Positions 11,038-20,043 of a stretch of DNA of 50,265 bases are shown here, in pieces. The stretch is from positions 1 through 50,265 of the forward strand of contig CAIXKI010000098.1 in assembly GCA_903920005.1 (NCBI GenBank). The letters are read 5' to 3'. Position numbers and translations under genes: made by a program. The stretch is from an uncultured delta proteobacterium. Its GTDB lineage: Bacteria; Bdellovibrionota_C; UBA2361; OMII01. How positions within the stretch are numbered: position 1 is the first letter of the stretch; the number at the start of each line of letters is the position of its first letter. The notes under the pieces were generated by a model. The model ran no database searches, was not told the DNA's origin, and saw nothing but the letters and a program-made list of their open reading frames with translations.

Positions 11038-12519
11038 ATGACCGAGGTTCGGACACGTTTTGCGCCATCACCTACAGGCTTCCAGCACGTTGGAGGATTT
11101 CGTACTGCTTTTTACGCCTATCTGTTGGCCAAGCACTTTGGTGGCAAGTTCATTCTTCGAGTCGAGGATACTGACCGAGAGCGAACGGTTCCTGGCGCCA
11201 TTCGATTTGTGATTGAGGAGCTCAAGTGGTTCGGTATCGAACTCGACGAGGGGCCAAGCCGCGAAGATTTGAAAGCTTTGGGGGAGGATTGGGAAGGGGC
11301 GCCGGATATTGGAGGCCCATGTGGTCCCTACATTCAAAGCTTACGAATCTCTCGTTATAAAGAGGTCGCAGAGCAGCTCGTGGCCTCAGGGCATGCGTAC
11401 CGATGTGATTGTACGCCCGAGATGCTTGAGCGCGAGCGTAATGAGCAGATGGCCCGCAAGGAGTCTCCAGGGTACTCAGGTTATTGCCGTACAAGAAATG
11501 TACCGGCTGATAAACCGCACGTCATTCGGTTCAAGATGCCGACGAAGCGCTCCGTGAGCTTTGTCGATGCCATCCGTGGCAAGGTACAGTGGGACACCAT
11601 CCCGCTTCGCGATACCGTGCTCTTAAAGAGTGATGGGTTTCCGACATACCATCTTGCTGTTGTTGTTGATGACCATGACATGAAGATTACGCACGCGCTG
11701 CGAGGAATTGAGTGGCTCTCTTCAACGCCGATCCACCTTCTTCTCTATGAAGCTCTCGGTTGGGAGCCGGTTACCTTCGCGCATCTTCCAGTCATTAATG
11801 GAACTGATGGCAAGAAGCTTTCAAAGCGTCACAATGCTACGAATTCTAAAGAGCTTCGTGAGCAGGGGTACCTCGCCGAGGCGATCATGAATTTTGTGAC
11901 CTTAATCGGCTGGGCGCCAGGAGAGGGAAGCGACCAAGAGGTTTTTACGTGCGAGGAGTTAGTCCAGAAGTTCTCTCTAGCGGGAATAAATGAATCGAGT
12001 GGGGTGTTCGACCCTGTTAAGCTTCAATGGATGAACGGTCTCTACATCCGGAAGTTGCCGGTTGAAGAGTTCATCAAGCGCGCGCAGCCATTTCTTGAAA
12101 AAGAAGGCGTTGTCGTTCCTGCGGATCAATTTGCGGCGCTCGCGTCGCACGTTCAAGAGCGTGTGAAGACTCTGACTGAGGTTGGTGGCATGGTGGACTT
12201 CCTTATGGATAGGCCACTTGAGCGGCAGATGGATGCCATGCTTGGCAAGGGAATGGATAACGAGAAGGCTCGTCAGGTTTTGTTCCTCTCGCTTGAGCGA
12301 TTGGGCGCTCTTCCAGAGTTCACTACGGAGGTGATTGACCAAGCGTTACGAGGGGTTGCGACTGAGCTTGGGCTCAAACCGGGACCGGCGTTTGTGGCGC
12401 TCCGAATCGCGGTGACCGGTAAGACGATAACACCGCCTCTTTTTGAATCATTTGCAGTTCTTGGGAAGGATAAGGTATTATCCCGCGTCCGAGAAACGCT
12501 CGAATTGTTACCTAAGTAA
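11038..12519 (+). CDS. gltX: Glutamyl-tRNA synthetase
   Basis: The 493-residue class I synthetase carries the Rossmann signature FAPSPTGFQHVGG, with HVGG (residues 17-20) standing for HIGH. The KMSKS-type loop is KKLSKRHN at about residues 259-266. A cysteine-containing insertion at about residues 120-150 (CDC, then YCR) resembles the zinc-binding segment of many bacterial GluRS. The C-terminal anticodon-binding region is all-helical and of normal length. It charges tRNA-Glu with glutamate. Whether it also charges tRNA-Gln (non-discriminating type) cannot be decided here. efp begins 16 bases after its stop and greA follows closely, suggesting one translation/transcription operon. Confidence 0.96.
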   Translation: MTEVRTRFAPSPTGFQHVGGFRTAFYAYLLAKHFGGKFILRVEDTDRERTVPGAIRFVIEELKWFGIELDEGPSREDLKALGEDWEGAPDIGGPCGPYIQSLRISRYKEVAEQLVASGHAYRCDCTPEMLERERNEQMARKESPGYSGYCRTRNVPADKPHVIRFKMPTKRSVSFVDAIRGKVQWDTIPLRDTVLLKSDGFPTYHLAVVVDDHDMKITHALRGIEWLSSTPIHLLLYEALGWEPVTFAHLPVINGTDGKKLSKRHNATNSKELREQGYLAEAIMNFVTLIGWAPGEGSDQEVFTCEELVQKFSLAGINESSGVFDPVKLQWMNGLYIRKLPVEEFIKRAQPFLEKEGVVVPADQFAALASHVQERVKTLTEVGGMVDFLMDRPLERQMDAMLGKGMDNEKARQVLFLSLERLGALPEFTTEVIDQALRGVATELGLKPGPAFVALRIAVTGKTITPPLFESFAVLGKDKVLSRVRETLELLPK

Positions 12520-12535
12520 TGAAGTAAAGGGTCGT

Positions 12536-13090
12536 ATGAAAGCTAAAGACGTTCGTAAGGGTACGGTAATCATCTACAAGAACACACTCCACAGTGTGAT
12601 GGATTTCCACCACCACACGCCGGGTAATCTTCGGGCGATGGTTCAGATCAAGCTTCGTAACTTGGTTAACGGGACTCAGGTAGAGCACCGTTTCAGTTCA
12701 ACTGAGGATATCGAGACAGCTGACGTGTTCCAGCAAAAAGGGACCTTCCTTTACTCGGACGCAAATGGCTTTCATTTCATGAATGCGGAGACCTTCGAAG
12801 AAGTTACCATCTCGCTCGAGATGATAGGTGACGGGCAGTACTACGTAAAAGAGGGCATGGAAGTTCAGCTCTCGATGCACGATGAGAACCCGATCGGTAT
12901 TCAGCTTCCACAAACCGTTAACCTTACTATTGTTGACACTGAGCCTGGTATCAAAGGCGCTACGGCGACTAACTCACCGAAGCCAGCTAAGACTGAGACG
13001 GGGCTTCAGCTCACCGTTCCTCAGTTTATCAATGTTGGGGACGAGATAATTGTTAAGACTGAGACAGGCGAATATTTTAGCCGAGCATAA
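12536..13090 (+). CDS. efp: Elongation factor P with Asn at the usual modification site
   Basis: The 184-residue protein has the three-domain EF-P fold: an N-terminal KOW-like domain, then two OB folds. The family signature TVDTEPGIKGATA-like region is present as TIVDTEPGIKGATA near residue 140. EF-P relieves ribosomes stalled on polyproline by entering the E site. The start at 12536 is chosen by homology; a longer frame begins inside gltX. In the domain I loop, where E. coli has PGKG with Lys34, this protein reads TPGNLRA: Asn31 occupies the modified position and Arg33 is two residues on. Modification by EpmA, EarP or DHS-type enzymes would therefore not be possible at that residue. It may resemble a subgroup working without modification; this is inference. 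Confidence 0.95.
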   Translation: MKAKDVRKGTVIIYKNTLHSVMDFHHHTPGNLRAMVQIKLRNLVNGTQVEHRFSSTEDIETADVFQQKGTFLYSDANGFHFMNAETFEEVTISLEMIGDGQYYVKEGMEVQLSMHDENPIGIQLPQTVNLTIVDTEPGIKGATATNSPKPAKTETGLQLTVPQFINVGDEIIVKTETGEYFSRA

Positions 13091-13105
13091 CGTCGGAGAA
13101 TAATC

Positions 13106-13618
13106 ATGAAACGCCCTATGACCCCGCGTGGATATAACACGCTCCGATCCGAATTAATGAAGCTCAAGGCTATGCGCCCTGAGATAGCTCGCATGATCGA
13201 AGTGGCGCGGGGTCACGGCGATCTCTCAGAGAACGGCGACTATGATGCCGCGAAAGAGAAGTCAGGGATGACGGAGGCCAAGATTCGGGATATCGAAGCC
13301 CGTCTTGCGGTCGCGGAAATTATCGATCCGAGTAAGTTCGGCGGCCTGAACAGAGTTGTTTTCGGTTCAAGCGTCAAAATTGAGGACATCGATAGTGGTG
13401 AGAAAAAAGTGCTGAGCATCTACGGCGCTGAAGAGTCTGACATTGAGAAGGGGTGGATCTCGTTTGAGGCTCCCCTTGGAAAAGCTCTGATCGGAAAGGA
13501 AGAGGGGGACGTTGTAAAGGTTCCGCTTCCAGGTGGCGCGCGTGAGTATGAAGTTCTTGAGATCTTCGTAAGCTACGAGTACGCAGAGGTTGCCGTTGCG
13601 GAGGAGTCACAAGGGTAG
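13106..13618 (+). CDS. greA: Transcription elongation factor GreA
   Basis: The 170-residue protein has an N-terminal antiparallel coiled coil with the acidic tip GDLSENGDYDAAKE (from about residue 38). Its Asp and Glu place Mg2+ in the RNA polymerase active site for cleavage of backtracked RNA. The C-terminal FKBP-like domain begins at about residue 85 (VVFGSSVKIEDI). GreA rescues paused polymerase. It is 15 bases downstream of efp, and an intrinsic terminator candidate follows at 13735-13767, so gltX-efp-greA may be one transcript. The C-terminal tail is slightly longer than E. coli GreA (158 aa). Confidence 0.95.
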   Translation: MKRPMTPRGYNTLRSELMKLKAMRPEIARMIEVARGHGDLSENGDYDAAKEKSGMTEAKIRDIEARLAVAEIIDPSKFGGLNRVVFGSSVKIEDIDSGEKKVLSIYGAEESDIEKGWISFEAPLGKALIGKEEGDVVKVPLPGGAREYEVLEIFVSYEYAEVAVAEESQG

Positions 13619-13734
13619 GTCGGGAAGGCGGCGATAGGCCCCCAGCCCTATAACAGGGTGGTGGAAAATGAGTTCCTGTTGCACGTTCCGATGGTTTGCC
13701 TGCGACTCAGTTTGAACCGTCAAAAAAAATCGTT

Positions 13735-13767
13735 GGCGTATCTCACTGGGTACGCCTCCGGTTTTTT
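13735..13767 (+). terminator. Candidate intrinsic terminator after greA
   Basis: A stem GGCGTA/TACGCC (13735-13740 and 13751-13756) with a ten-base loop is followed by TCCGG and then six T (13762-13767). It lies 117 bases after the greA stop, in the gap before dnaG. The stem is short and the T run starts five bases late, so confidence is moderate. Confidence 0.42.
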
Positions 13768-13863
13768 GCCAACTTCGCCTGGTATCGCAAAAGTCGTCAA
13801 ACCGGTCACGACGAACCCTTTTTGCACCACCCCACGAGGTTCGGGCTTTTGAGGTAGTGTCGT

Positions 13864-13920
13864 CGAGAGCCAAATATCGGCTTATTTCTAGCGTTTTTCG
13901 ATAGTTGTGATAGGCTCTCG
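13864..13920 (+). promoter_or_regulatory. Inverted repeat before the dnaG start codon
   Basis: CGAGAGCC (13864-13871) and GGCTCTCG (13913-13920) are perfect eight-base complements 41 bases apart. The right arm ends two bases before the GTG start of dnaG. If transcribed, the stem would cover the ribosome-loading region. It could equally be an operator. The rest of the 304-base greA-dnaG gap shows only the terminator candidate at 13735-13767. Confidence 0.35.
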
Positions 13921-13922
13921 TC

Positions 13923-15818
13923 GTGATTTCACAAGAGAGTATCGAGCGCGTAAAGACATCCGCCAACATCGTTGAGGTCGTCTCTGAGACGGTAAAACTC
14001 CGTCGTGCTGGGATGTATTACTCGGGCTTGTGTCCCTTCCATTCCGAGCGCTCGCCCTCCTTCTTCGTGAGAGAATCGACCAACAGTTACATATGTTACG
14101 GCTGCGGCGCGTCGGGTAACGTCATCTCCTTTGTAATGGCCATGCGGGCGATGACCTTTCCTGACGCGGTTGAATATCTCGCGAGTCGTTCTGGTATAGA
14201 ACTAAAGTATGAGAATACGAAACGAGCGGGACCCTCGATTGACCGTGAGAAGCTCTTCGATGTGTGTCGCGTAGCGCACCTCTTTTTTAGGAAATCTCTG
14301 CTTGAAGTAAAGAACGGGCAGGGTGAGTTTAAGAAAGTGGGAGAGTATCTAAAGAAACGCGGGCTCACCGCTGACGCGATCAATGAATTTGGAATCGGAT
14401 ATAGTCCTAATCAACGCGGTGTATTGATCGACGTTCTCAAGCAGAACGGCGTAAACGAAGAGACGATGCTTCAATCGGGACTCGTACGTCGCAGCGCTGG
14501 AGGCGATCTCTACGAACTATTTCGAGGACGACTCCTTTTTCCGATCTTCGTTGATTCGAAACGCATCGCGGGATTTGGTGGGCGCATCGTTCCCGGCGTG
14601 ATGGAGCCGTCATATGAAGATCAGTCGCCAAAGTACGTAAACTCCCCTGAGACGCCCATATACCAAAAAAGTCGGACGATCTTCGGCCTACCCCAAGCGA
14701 TGAGCGCCATTCGTGAGCTGGGTGAAGTGTATATCGTGGAAGGGTATATGGATGTCGTTGGGCTCGGTATGCGTGGGGTTCGCAACGTTGTCGCGTGCTG
14801 TGGTACGGCTATGACGGAACAACACGTCAAGCGGCTTGCTGGGGTGTGTAATCGCGTGCATCTCCTTTTTGATGGAGACACCGCGGGCCGGGGCGCCGCG
14901 GCTAAGTCCTTTACGGTCGCGCGTAATGCTGAGGTCGATATCACCGCGTGCTTCCTCCCTGATGAGATTGACCCGGATGATTTTGCGAAACTGAATGGGG
15001 ACAAAACCACGGATGCGTTACAATCCCTTCCTAAGGCGGAGCTTATCGATGTGTATATCGACGGGCTTCTCACCCGATACGGATGTTCTGAGAACGAGAA
15101 GCCAGGACCGAACCTTTTAGGAAAAGTCTGTGATGAAGCGGCAAAGGCTCTTGCCGGTGTTGAGCGAGAGGTTGTGAAATCCGGACTTGTCACGAGGGCC
15201 GCCCGTCGGCTTGGCGTGGAAACGAAACAGCTTGAGAAGCTTATCCTCGCCTCTTCGAAGGGGAAAATCTCAGCGGTTGAATCTAAACCAATGGATACGA
15301 AACCCTCGGTAACAAGCGGACCGGCTGCCGAGCGGAAGCCAGGAGCGATGCGAGGCCTTGAGAGCCTCCCTCGAATTGATCTCGATATCTTGCGAAGCGT
15401 TATGGTTGAGAAGGAGGTTCTCCTCGTTCAGCTTCTTAAGACCCCCGAGATGTGCGAGGGGCTCCAGCCCGAGACTCTACGGTTCGCTACAGTTTTTAGT
15501 GAGCTGCTTCGGGAATCACCGGACGATGAGGAGCATCAGCGCCTGTCCACTAAGGAGCTTTTACAGTCCTTGGGGCCGGCATGGGTGTCGCTCTGGAAGG
15601 AGGCCTATAAGATGGTGGAGGCAGGCGTAAGTATGCGAGACCTGTACCAAGAAAGTCGACTTGCTCTCCGCCGGGGTAAGTTAAAAGGGCTGCTTGCGGA
15701 CTGTCAAAGGGAGCTTCTTGAAGGGGGGCTTGGGGCAGAAGAGCAGCTTCAGGTGTCCGAGCGGATAAGAACCCTAAAGAACCAGATGGATAGCGTCGGC
15801 CGGGGGGTGGACCTCTAG
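13923..15818 (+). CDS. dnaG: DNA primase DnaG
   Basis: The 631-residue protein begins with GTG. The N-terminal CHC2 zinc-binding domain shows C37, H40, C58 and C61 (CPFH and CYGC). A helical N-terminal catalytic domain follows, then the TOPRIM core with EVYIVEGYMDV at about residue 272 and LFDGDTAG at about 315. The acidic residues of the TOPRIM core hold the catalytic metals. The C-terminal helicase-interaction region is divergent but of normal length. DnaG makes RNA primers at the replication fork. The dnaG-rpoD pair downstream is the remnant of the macromolecular-synthesis operon known in many bacteria; rpsU is not seen here. Confidence 0.97.
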   Translation: MISQESIERVKTSANIVEVVSETVKLRRAGMYYSGLCPFHSERSPSFFVRESTNSYICYGCGASGNVISFVMAMRAMTFPDAVEYLASRSGIELKYENTKRAGPSIDREKLFDVCRVAHLFFRKSLLEVKNGQGEFKKVGEYLKKRGLTADAINEFGIGYSPNQRGVLIDVLKQNGVNEETMLQSGLVRRSAGGDLYELFRGRLLFPIFVDSKRIAGFGGRIVPGVMEPSYEDQSPKYVNSPETPIYQKSRTIFGLPQAMSAIRELGEVYIVEGYMDVVGLGMRGVRNVVACCGTAMTEQHVKRLAGVCNRVHLLFDGDTAGRGAAAKSFTVARNAEVDITACFLPDEIDPDDFAKLNGDKTTDALQSLPKAELIDVYIDGLLTRYGCSENEKPGPNLLGKVCDEAAKALAGVEREVVKSGLVTRAARRLGVETKQLEKLILASSKGKISAVESKPMDTKPSVTSGPAAERKPGAMRGLESLPRIDLDILRSVMVEKEVLLVQLLKTPEMCEGLQPETLRFATVFSELLRESPDDEEHQRLSTKELLQSLGPAWVSLWKEAYKMVEAGVSMRDLYQESRLALRRGKLKGLLADCQRELLEGGLGAEEQLQVSERIRTLKNQMDSVGRGVDL

Positions 15819-15961
15819 GCCCTAAATAGTTAGTATCCCACGATCCTTTCTTGTAAGTGTTGTAAGGGAAGGTGTGTCCCACGCAAAGTGTGACTGGCGA
15901 TAGTCGCGGTTGCTTGGAGTGGGAAGAGTTCAGTTTTTGATCGCGGACGCGTGCGCGCTCG

Positions 15962-18388
15962 ATGGGCCGCATGTGTATCGCACACAGAGATCGTTTCAAT
16001 ACGATCATGTCTAGTACACGTGGAGTTGCGGTGGTGGTTCGAAAGAAAAGTGGAGCAAGCCGGGGAAAAGTTCTTCGAAAAGCTGGAAGTAAGCCGAAAG
16101 CTAAAGGCGCTCTCAAAAAGGGACTCAAGAAAAATATCTCAAAGCGATTGAAGACCCGAAATGTTCGCGTGACTCTTAAGAAAGATTCGACGCTCAAGGC
16201 GGCTGCCCGTGAGCGACTAAATCGTTCTGCCGCACAGGCTCGCGGAGAGCAGGTAGCGCCGCTCCCTCCGAAGAAGGGGAAGGAAAAGGAAAAAACGATT
16301 GCGCCGATAGTCACATCTGGCTCCGCGGCAAAGAAGCTGGCTCCCGTGCCTGCAGTTGAAAAGCACATCGCGAAGCCACTTACGAAGCCGATCACAAAAC
16401 CGCTTACAAAAGAGCCCCGTAAGGGTCGTGATGGTGAGAAGGAGGGGATGGATCGAGATCTCGTTGTTGCGGATCTTGACGATGGTTTGCAGGAGTTGAC
16501 CGGGTTTGAGGTGAGCGTTGAAGCTGACCTTGGGGATATCGATAGCGCGATTGATCTTAAAGAGCGTGGAGACATCGAGAGCCGAATCAATCGTCTCCTT
16601 GAGGTTGGAAAGGAGAAGGGATACCTCACGATGGATGAGGTCAATGAAGCTCTCGCGGGAGAGGTAATGTCAGAGGACCAGGTTGATGAAGTGATCGCTA
16701 TGTTCGGCGAGCACGATATTGACATCATCGAGGCTCCCGCTGATTCGCGTGAAGATGATTCAGAAGCGCCCGCGGGAATTGAGCCACCGGCAGAGGTAAT
16801 CGACGCGGGCTCGCTAGGACGTAGTACCGATCCTGTCCGGCAATACCTTCGCGAAATGGGTAACGTGAGTCTCCTTACTCGAGAGGGTGAGGTTGAGATC
16901 GCGAAGCGAATAGAGTCCGGTCTTCTCGCCGTTCGGGAGCAGCTCCTGAAGCAGCCACTCTCTCTTGAGTACGTGGTTACTCTCTTCGACATGGTAAAGG
17001 ATGATAAGATCCGCCTACGAGATCTCTTCGCTGAGGACGACGCTGAGCCGGAGTCTGATAAGGAGGAGGAAGAGGAGGAAGAGCCGAAATTCGACGAGGA
17101 CGGTCAGGAGATCGGTCCGAAGCCCACCCCCCAAAACGAAGAAGATGAGCAGCAGAAGAAGAAGTTCCTCGCCAAAGCTACTCCATACCGTAAGTCTCTC
17201 AAGGACACCAAGACTCTTTACGAGGAGCTCATGGAGCTTCCGGTTGAGAAGCGAATGGAGTCGGATCGCGAGAAGAAGTTTCAGAAGATCTTGTCCAAGA
17301 ACGCGGTGAAGATTGAGGAGCTAAACCTCAACCAGAAGCAGTTCCACAAGATGATTCAGTTGGTGAAGGATGCGGATGAGGAGTGTCGCGCAATCCTTCG
17401 AGGGATTGATGGCGCCGCGCGAAAGCTGGGCACCACATCCGATGAGCTCGTTGATTCGTTAAGTGATCTTCTATCGCAGGACCAGGTCGCCGTTAAGCGC
17501 GCGGGTAAGCGATTGAAGCTGAAGAGCACTGAGCTTAAGCACTGGGAAGAGCCGCTTCGACGAGCCCTTGGAACAACTAAGGGGCTTGAAGAGCGAGTGA
17601 TGATGAGTCTCTCTCGATTCGGTGACAGTATCCGCATCCTCAAGGATGGAGAGGTGCGCGCTCGCTTGGCGAAGGATCAGCTGATTGAGGCGAATCTTCG
17701 TCTCGTTGTGTCGATCGCTAAGAAGTATACAAACCGCGGGCTTCAATTCCTTGACCTCATTCAGGAGGGAAACATCGGCTTGATGAAAGCGGTTGATAAG
17801 TTCGAGTATCAACGAGGGTACAAGTTCTCGACCTACGCGACGTGGTGGATTCGCCAAGCGATTACCCGTGCGATTGCGGACCAGGCGCGAATCATTCGTA
17901 TCCCCGTGCACATGATCGAGACGATCAACAAGCTCGTTCGAACATCTCGACAGCTTGTACAGGAGCTTGGTCGTGAGCCGACTCCTGAAGAGATCGCTTT
18001 GAAAATGGAGATTCCGATCGATAAGGTTCGCAAGGTCCTTAAAATCGCGAAGGAGCCAATCTCCCTTGAGACACCGATCGGAGAGGAGGAGGATTCTCAT
18101 CTCGGAGATTTCATCGAAGATAAGCGTGTCGTGTCGCCCGCTAACGCTGTAGTGAACATGAACTTGCAGGAGCAAACCCGAAAAGTTCTCGCGACCCTCA
18201 CTCCACGAGAAGAGAAGGTTCTTCGTATGCGTTTTGGAATCGGAGAGAAGAGCGATCATACTCTTGAGGAGGTGGGCCAAAACTTCGATGTTACTCGCGA
18301 GCGTATTCGACAGATCGAGGCGAAGGCTCTTAGAAAGCTCCGCCATCCGAGTCGTAGTAAGCGTCTCCGTGGTTTCATGGATAAGTAA
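15962..18388 (+). CDS. rpoD: Primary sigma factor RpoD (sigma-70)
   Basis: Up to 808 residues. A Lys-rich, Ala/Pro-containing N-terminal extension covers about residues 20-160 and includes repeats such as [13 protein letters not shown]. Region 1.1 (about 195-250) follows, then region 1.2 ([13 protein letters not shown]). An acidic non-conserved insertion comes next. Regions 2.1-2.4 (about 566-640) include [16 protein letters not shown] and [10 protein letters not shown], which read the -10 element. Regions 3 and 4.2 end with [18 protein letters not shown], which reads the -35 element. It is the housekeeping sigma. The start is uncertain: ATG 15962 and ATG 16007 have poor ribosome sites, while a GTG near 16032 has GGAG just upstream. 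Long minus-strand frames across this gene are shadows. Confidence 0.97.
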   Translation: MGRMCIAHRDRFNTIMSSTRGVAVVVRKKSGASRGKVLRKAGSKPKAKGALKKGLKKNISKRLKTRNVRVTLKKDSTLKAAARERLNRSAAQARGEQVAPLPPKKGKEKEKTIAPIVTSGSAAKKLAPVPAVEKHIAKPLTKPITKPLTKEPRKGRDGEKEGMDRDLVVADLDDGLQELTGFEVSVEADLGDIDSAIDLKERGDIESRINRLLEVGKEKGYLTMDEVNEALAGEVMSEDQVDEVIAMFGEHDIDIIEAPADSREDDSEAPAGIEPPAEVIDAGSLGRSTDPVRQYLREMGNVSLLTREGEVEIAKRIESGLLAVREQLLKQPLSLEYVVTLFDMVKDDKIRLRDLFAEDDAEPESDKEEEEEEEPKFDEDGQEIGPKPTPQNEEDEQQKKKFLAKATPYRKSLKDTKTLYEELMELPVEKRMESDREKKFQKILSKNAVKIEELNLNQKQFHKMIQLVKDADEECRAILRGIDGAARKLGTTSDELVDSLSDLLSQDQVAVKRAGKRLKLKSTELKHWEEPLRRALGTTKGLEERVMMSLSRFGDSIRILKDGEVRARLAKDQLIEANLRLVVSIAKKYTNRGLQFLDLIQEGNIGLMKAVDKFEYQRGYKFSTYATWWIRQAITRAIADQARIIRIPVHMIETINKLVRTSRQLVQELGREPTPEEIALKMEIPIDKVRKVLKIAKEPISLETPIGEEEDSHLGDFIEDKRVVSPANAVVNMNLQEQTRKVLATLTPREEKVLRMRFGIGEKSDHTLEEVGQNFDVTRERIRQIEAKALRKLRHPSRSKRLRGFMDK

Positions 18389-18391
18389 TAA

Positions 18392-19021
18392 ATGACTCTG
18401 AATAAGAGATCTCTTATCGCTGTAGTGGTGTTTATTTCGGGCTGTGGTCGTTTTAAGCCACCACTCCCGCCTGAGATGTTCGCGCCGAAGCCGCCTGAAG
18501 CGCTTGTGGTTACGCCAAGTTCCCAAGGTGTAGGATTTTCCTGGGTAGCCTCCGACGAGGATATGCAAGGCAAGGAGCTCAAGTATTCGGGCGGTTTTAA
18601 TGTTGAGCGTAAAACCATTGCGCAGCGGGGAGACGAGACCAATCCCGATGTTCGTTTCGAAAAGATCGGATTTATACAGGACAAACACGTCACGGTGAGA
18701 GAGGAGCTGCGTAAAGCGGCCCGCGCCGAGGGTAAGATCGGCCGAACGATTGAGGCCCCATCTTCGATGATGGATTTCGTGTACCTCGACAAGACCGTAG
18801 TGAACGGGGCTACCTATATCTACCAGATCGTTCCGGTAAATCAGAGGAACGTTGAAGGAGGTATCGCCGAGGTCATCCGAGTAATTTTCAAGGGGAGCGA
18901 GAGCGATGTTACTCGACTCTCCGCTCTGGATGTTCCTGAGGATGCCAACCAGGTGGGCAAGACTCCGGGAGCCAGCGGGCCAGTAACGGTTGGCGCGACC
19001 CCAGCGCCAAAGGTTAATTAG
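18392..19021 (+). CDS. Lipoprotein with a probable fibronectin-III-like domain
   Basis: A 209-residue product starting four bases after the rpoD stop. The signal peptide ends in the lipobox ISGC (Cys about residue 18). The mature N-terminus CGRFKPPLPPE resembles the CGxKxPPxPP start of small lipoproteins seen near lysA/dap genes in proteobacteria. A beta-rich segment (EALVVTPSSQGVGFSWVAS to YIYQIVPVN) has the strand pattern of a fibronectin type III domain. The tail is Ala/Pro/Gly-rich. The function is unknown. Position directly before dapA suggests a link to diaminopimelate and cell-wall synthesis, but that is only context. Confidence 0.8.
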   Translation: MTLNKRSLIAVVVFISGCGRFKPPLPPEMFAPKPPEALVVTPSSQGVGFSWVASDEDMQGKELKYSGGFNVERKTIAQRGDETNPDVRFEKIGFIQDKHVTVREELRKAARAEGKIGRTIEAPSSMMDFVYLDKTVVNGATYIYQIVPVNQRNVEGGIAEVIRVIFKGSESDVTRLSALDVPEDANQVGKTPGASGPVTVGATPAPKVN

Positions 19022-19114
19022 CTGGCTTGGGCTGAGACCGCTGAAAATCATGCGCGGGTCGGAGTTCCTTTGATTTTTAAAAAACGGCGCGGTACCGTTC
19101 TGATCTCGCGTTTC

Positions 19115-19134
19115 GATGCCTGTAAAAAGGCATC
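19115..19134 (+). promoter_or_regulatory. Hairpin in the dapA leader
   Basis: GATGCCT (19115-19121) and AGGCATC (19128-19134) form a perfect seven-base stem with loop GTAAAA. The hairpin ends ten bases before the dapA ribosome site AAGGA (19144-19148). No T run follows, so it is not a terminator. It is not a known lysine riboswitch, which is much longer. It may be an mRNA structure or an operator. Confidence 0.4.
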
Positions 19135-19155
19135 CGCTTGATAAGGAATCGACAC

Positions 19156-20043
19156 ATGACACCCCATTCTCTCGCTCTCAAAGGGATTTTTACAGCTCTT
19201 GTTACCCCTTTTTCAAAAGATGGCAGCGCCGTCGACTACGACTCATTGTCTCGTCTGATAGAGGCTCAGAAGTCGGCAGGAGTCGCGGGGGTGGTGGTGT
19301 GCGGTTCGACCGGGGAGGCGGCCACGTTGAGTGATGCCGAGTACGTCGAGGTGGTTCGATTTGTGAGAGAGCGCACCCAGGGGGTGTTTCCGTGTGTGGC
19401 TGGTATCTCCGTGAGCGCAACCGCTCGTGCAGTAGAGCTCGCGAAGATCTGCGCTGAGATGGGATGCGATGGTATTCTCGTGGCGACACCGCCGTACAAC
19501 AAGCCTGCCCAGGCTGGTATTGTGGCGCACTTCAGGGCCATCAGTGTAGTGAGTGAAACTCCACTTATTGCCTATAACATTCCCGGGCGGAGCGGTGTCG
19601 CGATAGCACCTGCGACGCTTGGCCAATTGAGCCGTGAAGGATTAATCGTTGGTATCAAGGAATCCTCGGGTTCAATCGATGCTCTTGCCGATACGATGGT
19701 AGCGGTAACGTCCGATTGTCGGGTCGTCTCGGGGGATGATTCTCTTCTTCTTGCGACACTTGCGTATGGTGGAACTGGCGCTATCTCCGCATGCTCTAAT
19801 GTTATGCCGAAGGAGTTCGTGGGTCTTCATCAAGCCTTCGTGAAGGGGGAGTGCTCCAAAGCGAAAGATATTCAGCTAGAGGTCCTTGGACGGATCAGGA
19901 CCCTTTTCGTTGAGTCGAATCCGGTGCCGGTCAAGGCCGTGCTTGCGCTTAAGGGCGTCATCGCGCATCCAACAGTTCGCTTGCCGTTGGTTCCTCTTGC
20001 GCCTGAAAATCTTGAGCGGGTTCGTAAGGAGTTTTCCGTATGA
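19156..20043 (+). CDS. dapA: 4-hydroxy-tetrahydrodipicolinate synthase DapA
   Basis: The 295-residue TIM-barrel protein belongs to the class I aldolase DHDPS family. It has the substrate-binding GSTGEAATL loop, catalytic Tyr140 (AYNIPGRSG) and the Schiff-base Lys168 (VGIKESSGS). It condenses pyruvate with aspartate semialdehyde in the lysine/diaminopimelate pathway. The ATG at 19156 is preferred because AAGGA lies seven bases upstream and the protein then starts at the normal place; an in-frame TTG at 19138 would add six residues. It overlaps dapB by four bases (ATGA), so the two steps are translationally coupled. Confidence 0.97.
   Translation: MTPHSLALKGIFTALVTPFSKDGSAVDYDSLSRLIEAQKSAGVAGVVVCGSTGEAATLSDAEYVEVVRFVRERTQGVFPCVAGISVSATARAVELAKICAEMGCDGILVATPPYNKPAQAGIVAHFRAISVVSETPLIAYNIPGRSGVAIAPATLGQLSREGLIVGIKESSGSIDALADTMVAVTSDCRVVSGDDSLLLATLAYGGTGAISACSNVMPKEFVGLHQAFVKGECSKAKDIQLEVLGRIRTLFVESNPVPVKAVLALKGVIAHPTVRLPLVPLAPENLERVRKEFSV

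Noticed and set aside
15550-16992. 480-codon minus-strand open frame across dnaG and rpoD
   Set aside because: It is antisense to two certain genes, is Ser/Arg-biased as expected from the complement of their codons, and has no ribosome site or known domain.
17471-19162. 563-codon minus-strand open frame across rpoD and the lipoprotein gene
   Set aside because: Shadow of rpoD codon bias; it crosses three transcription units and shows no domain.
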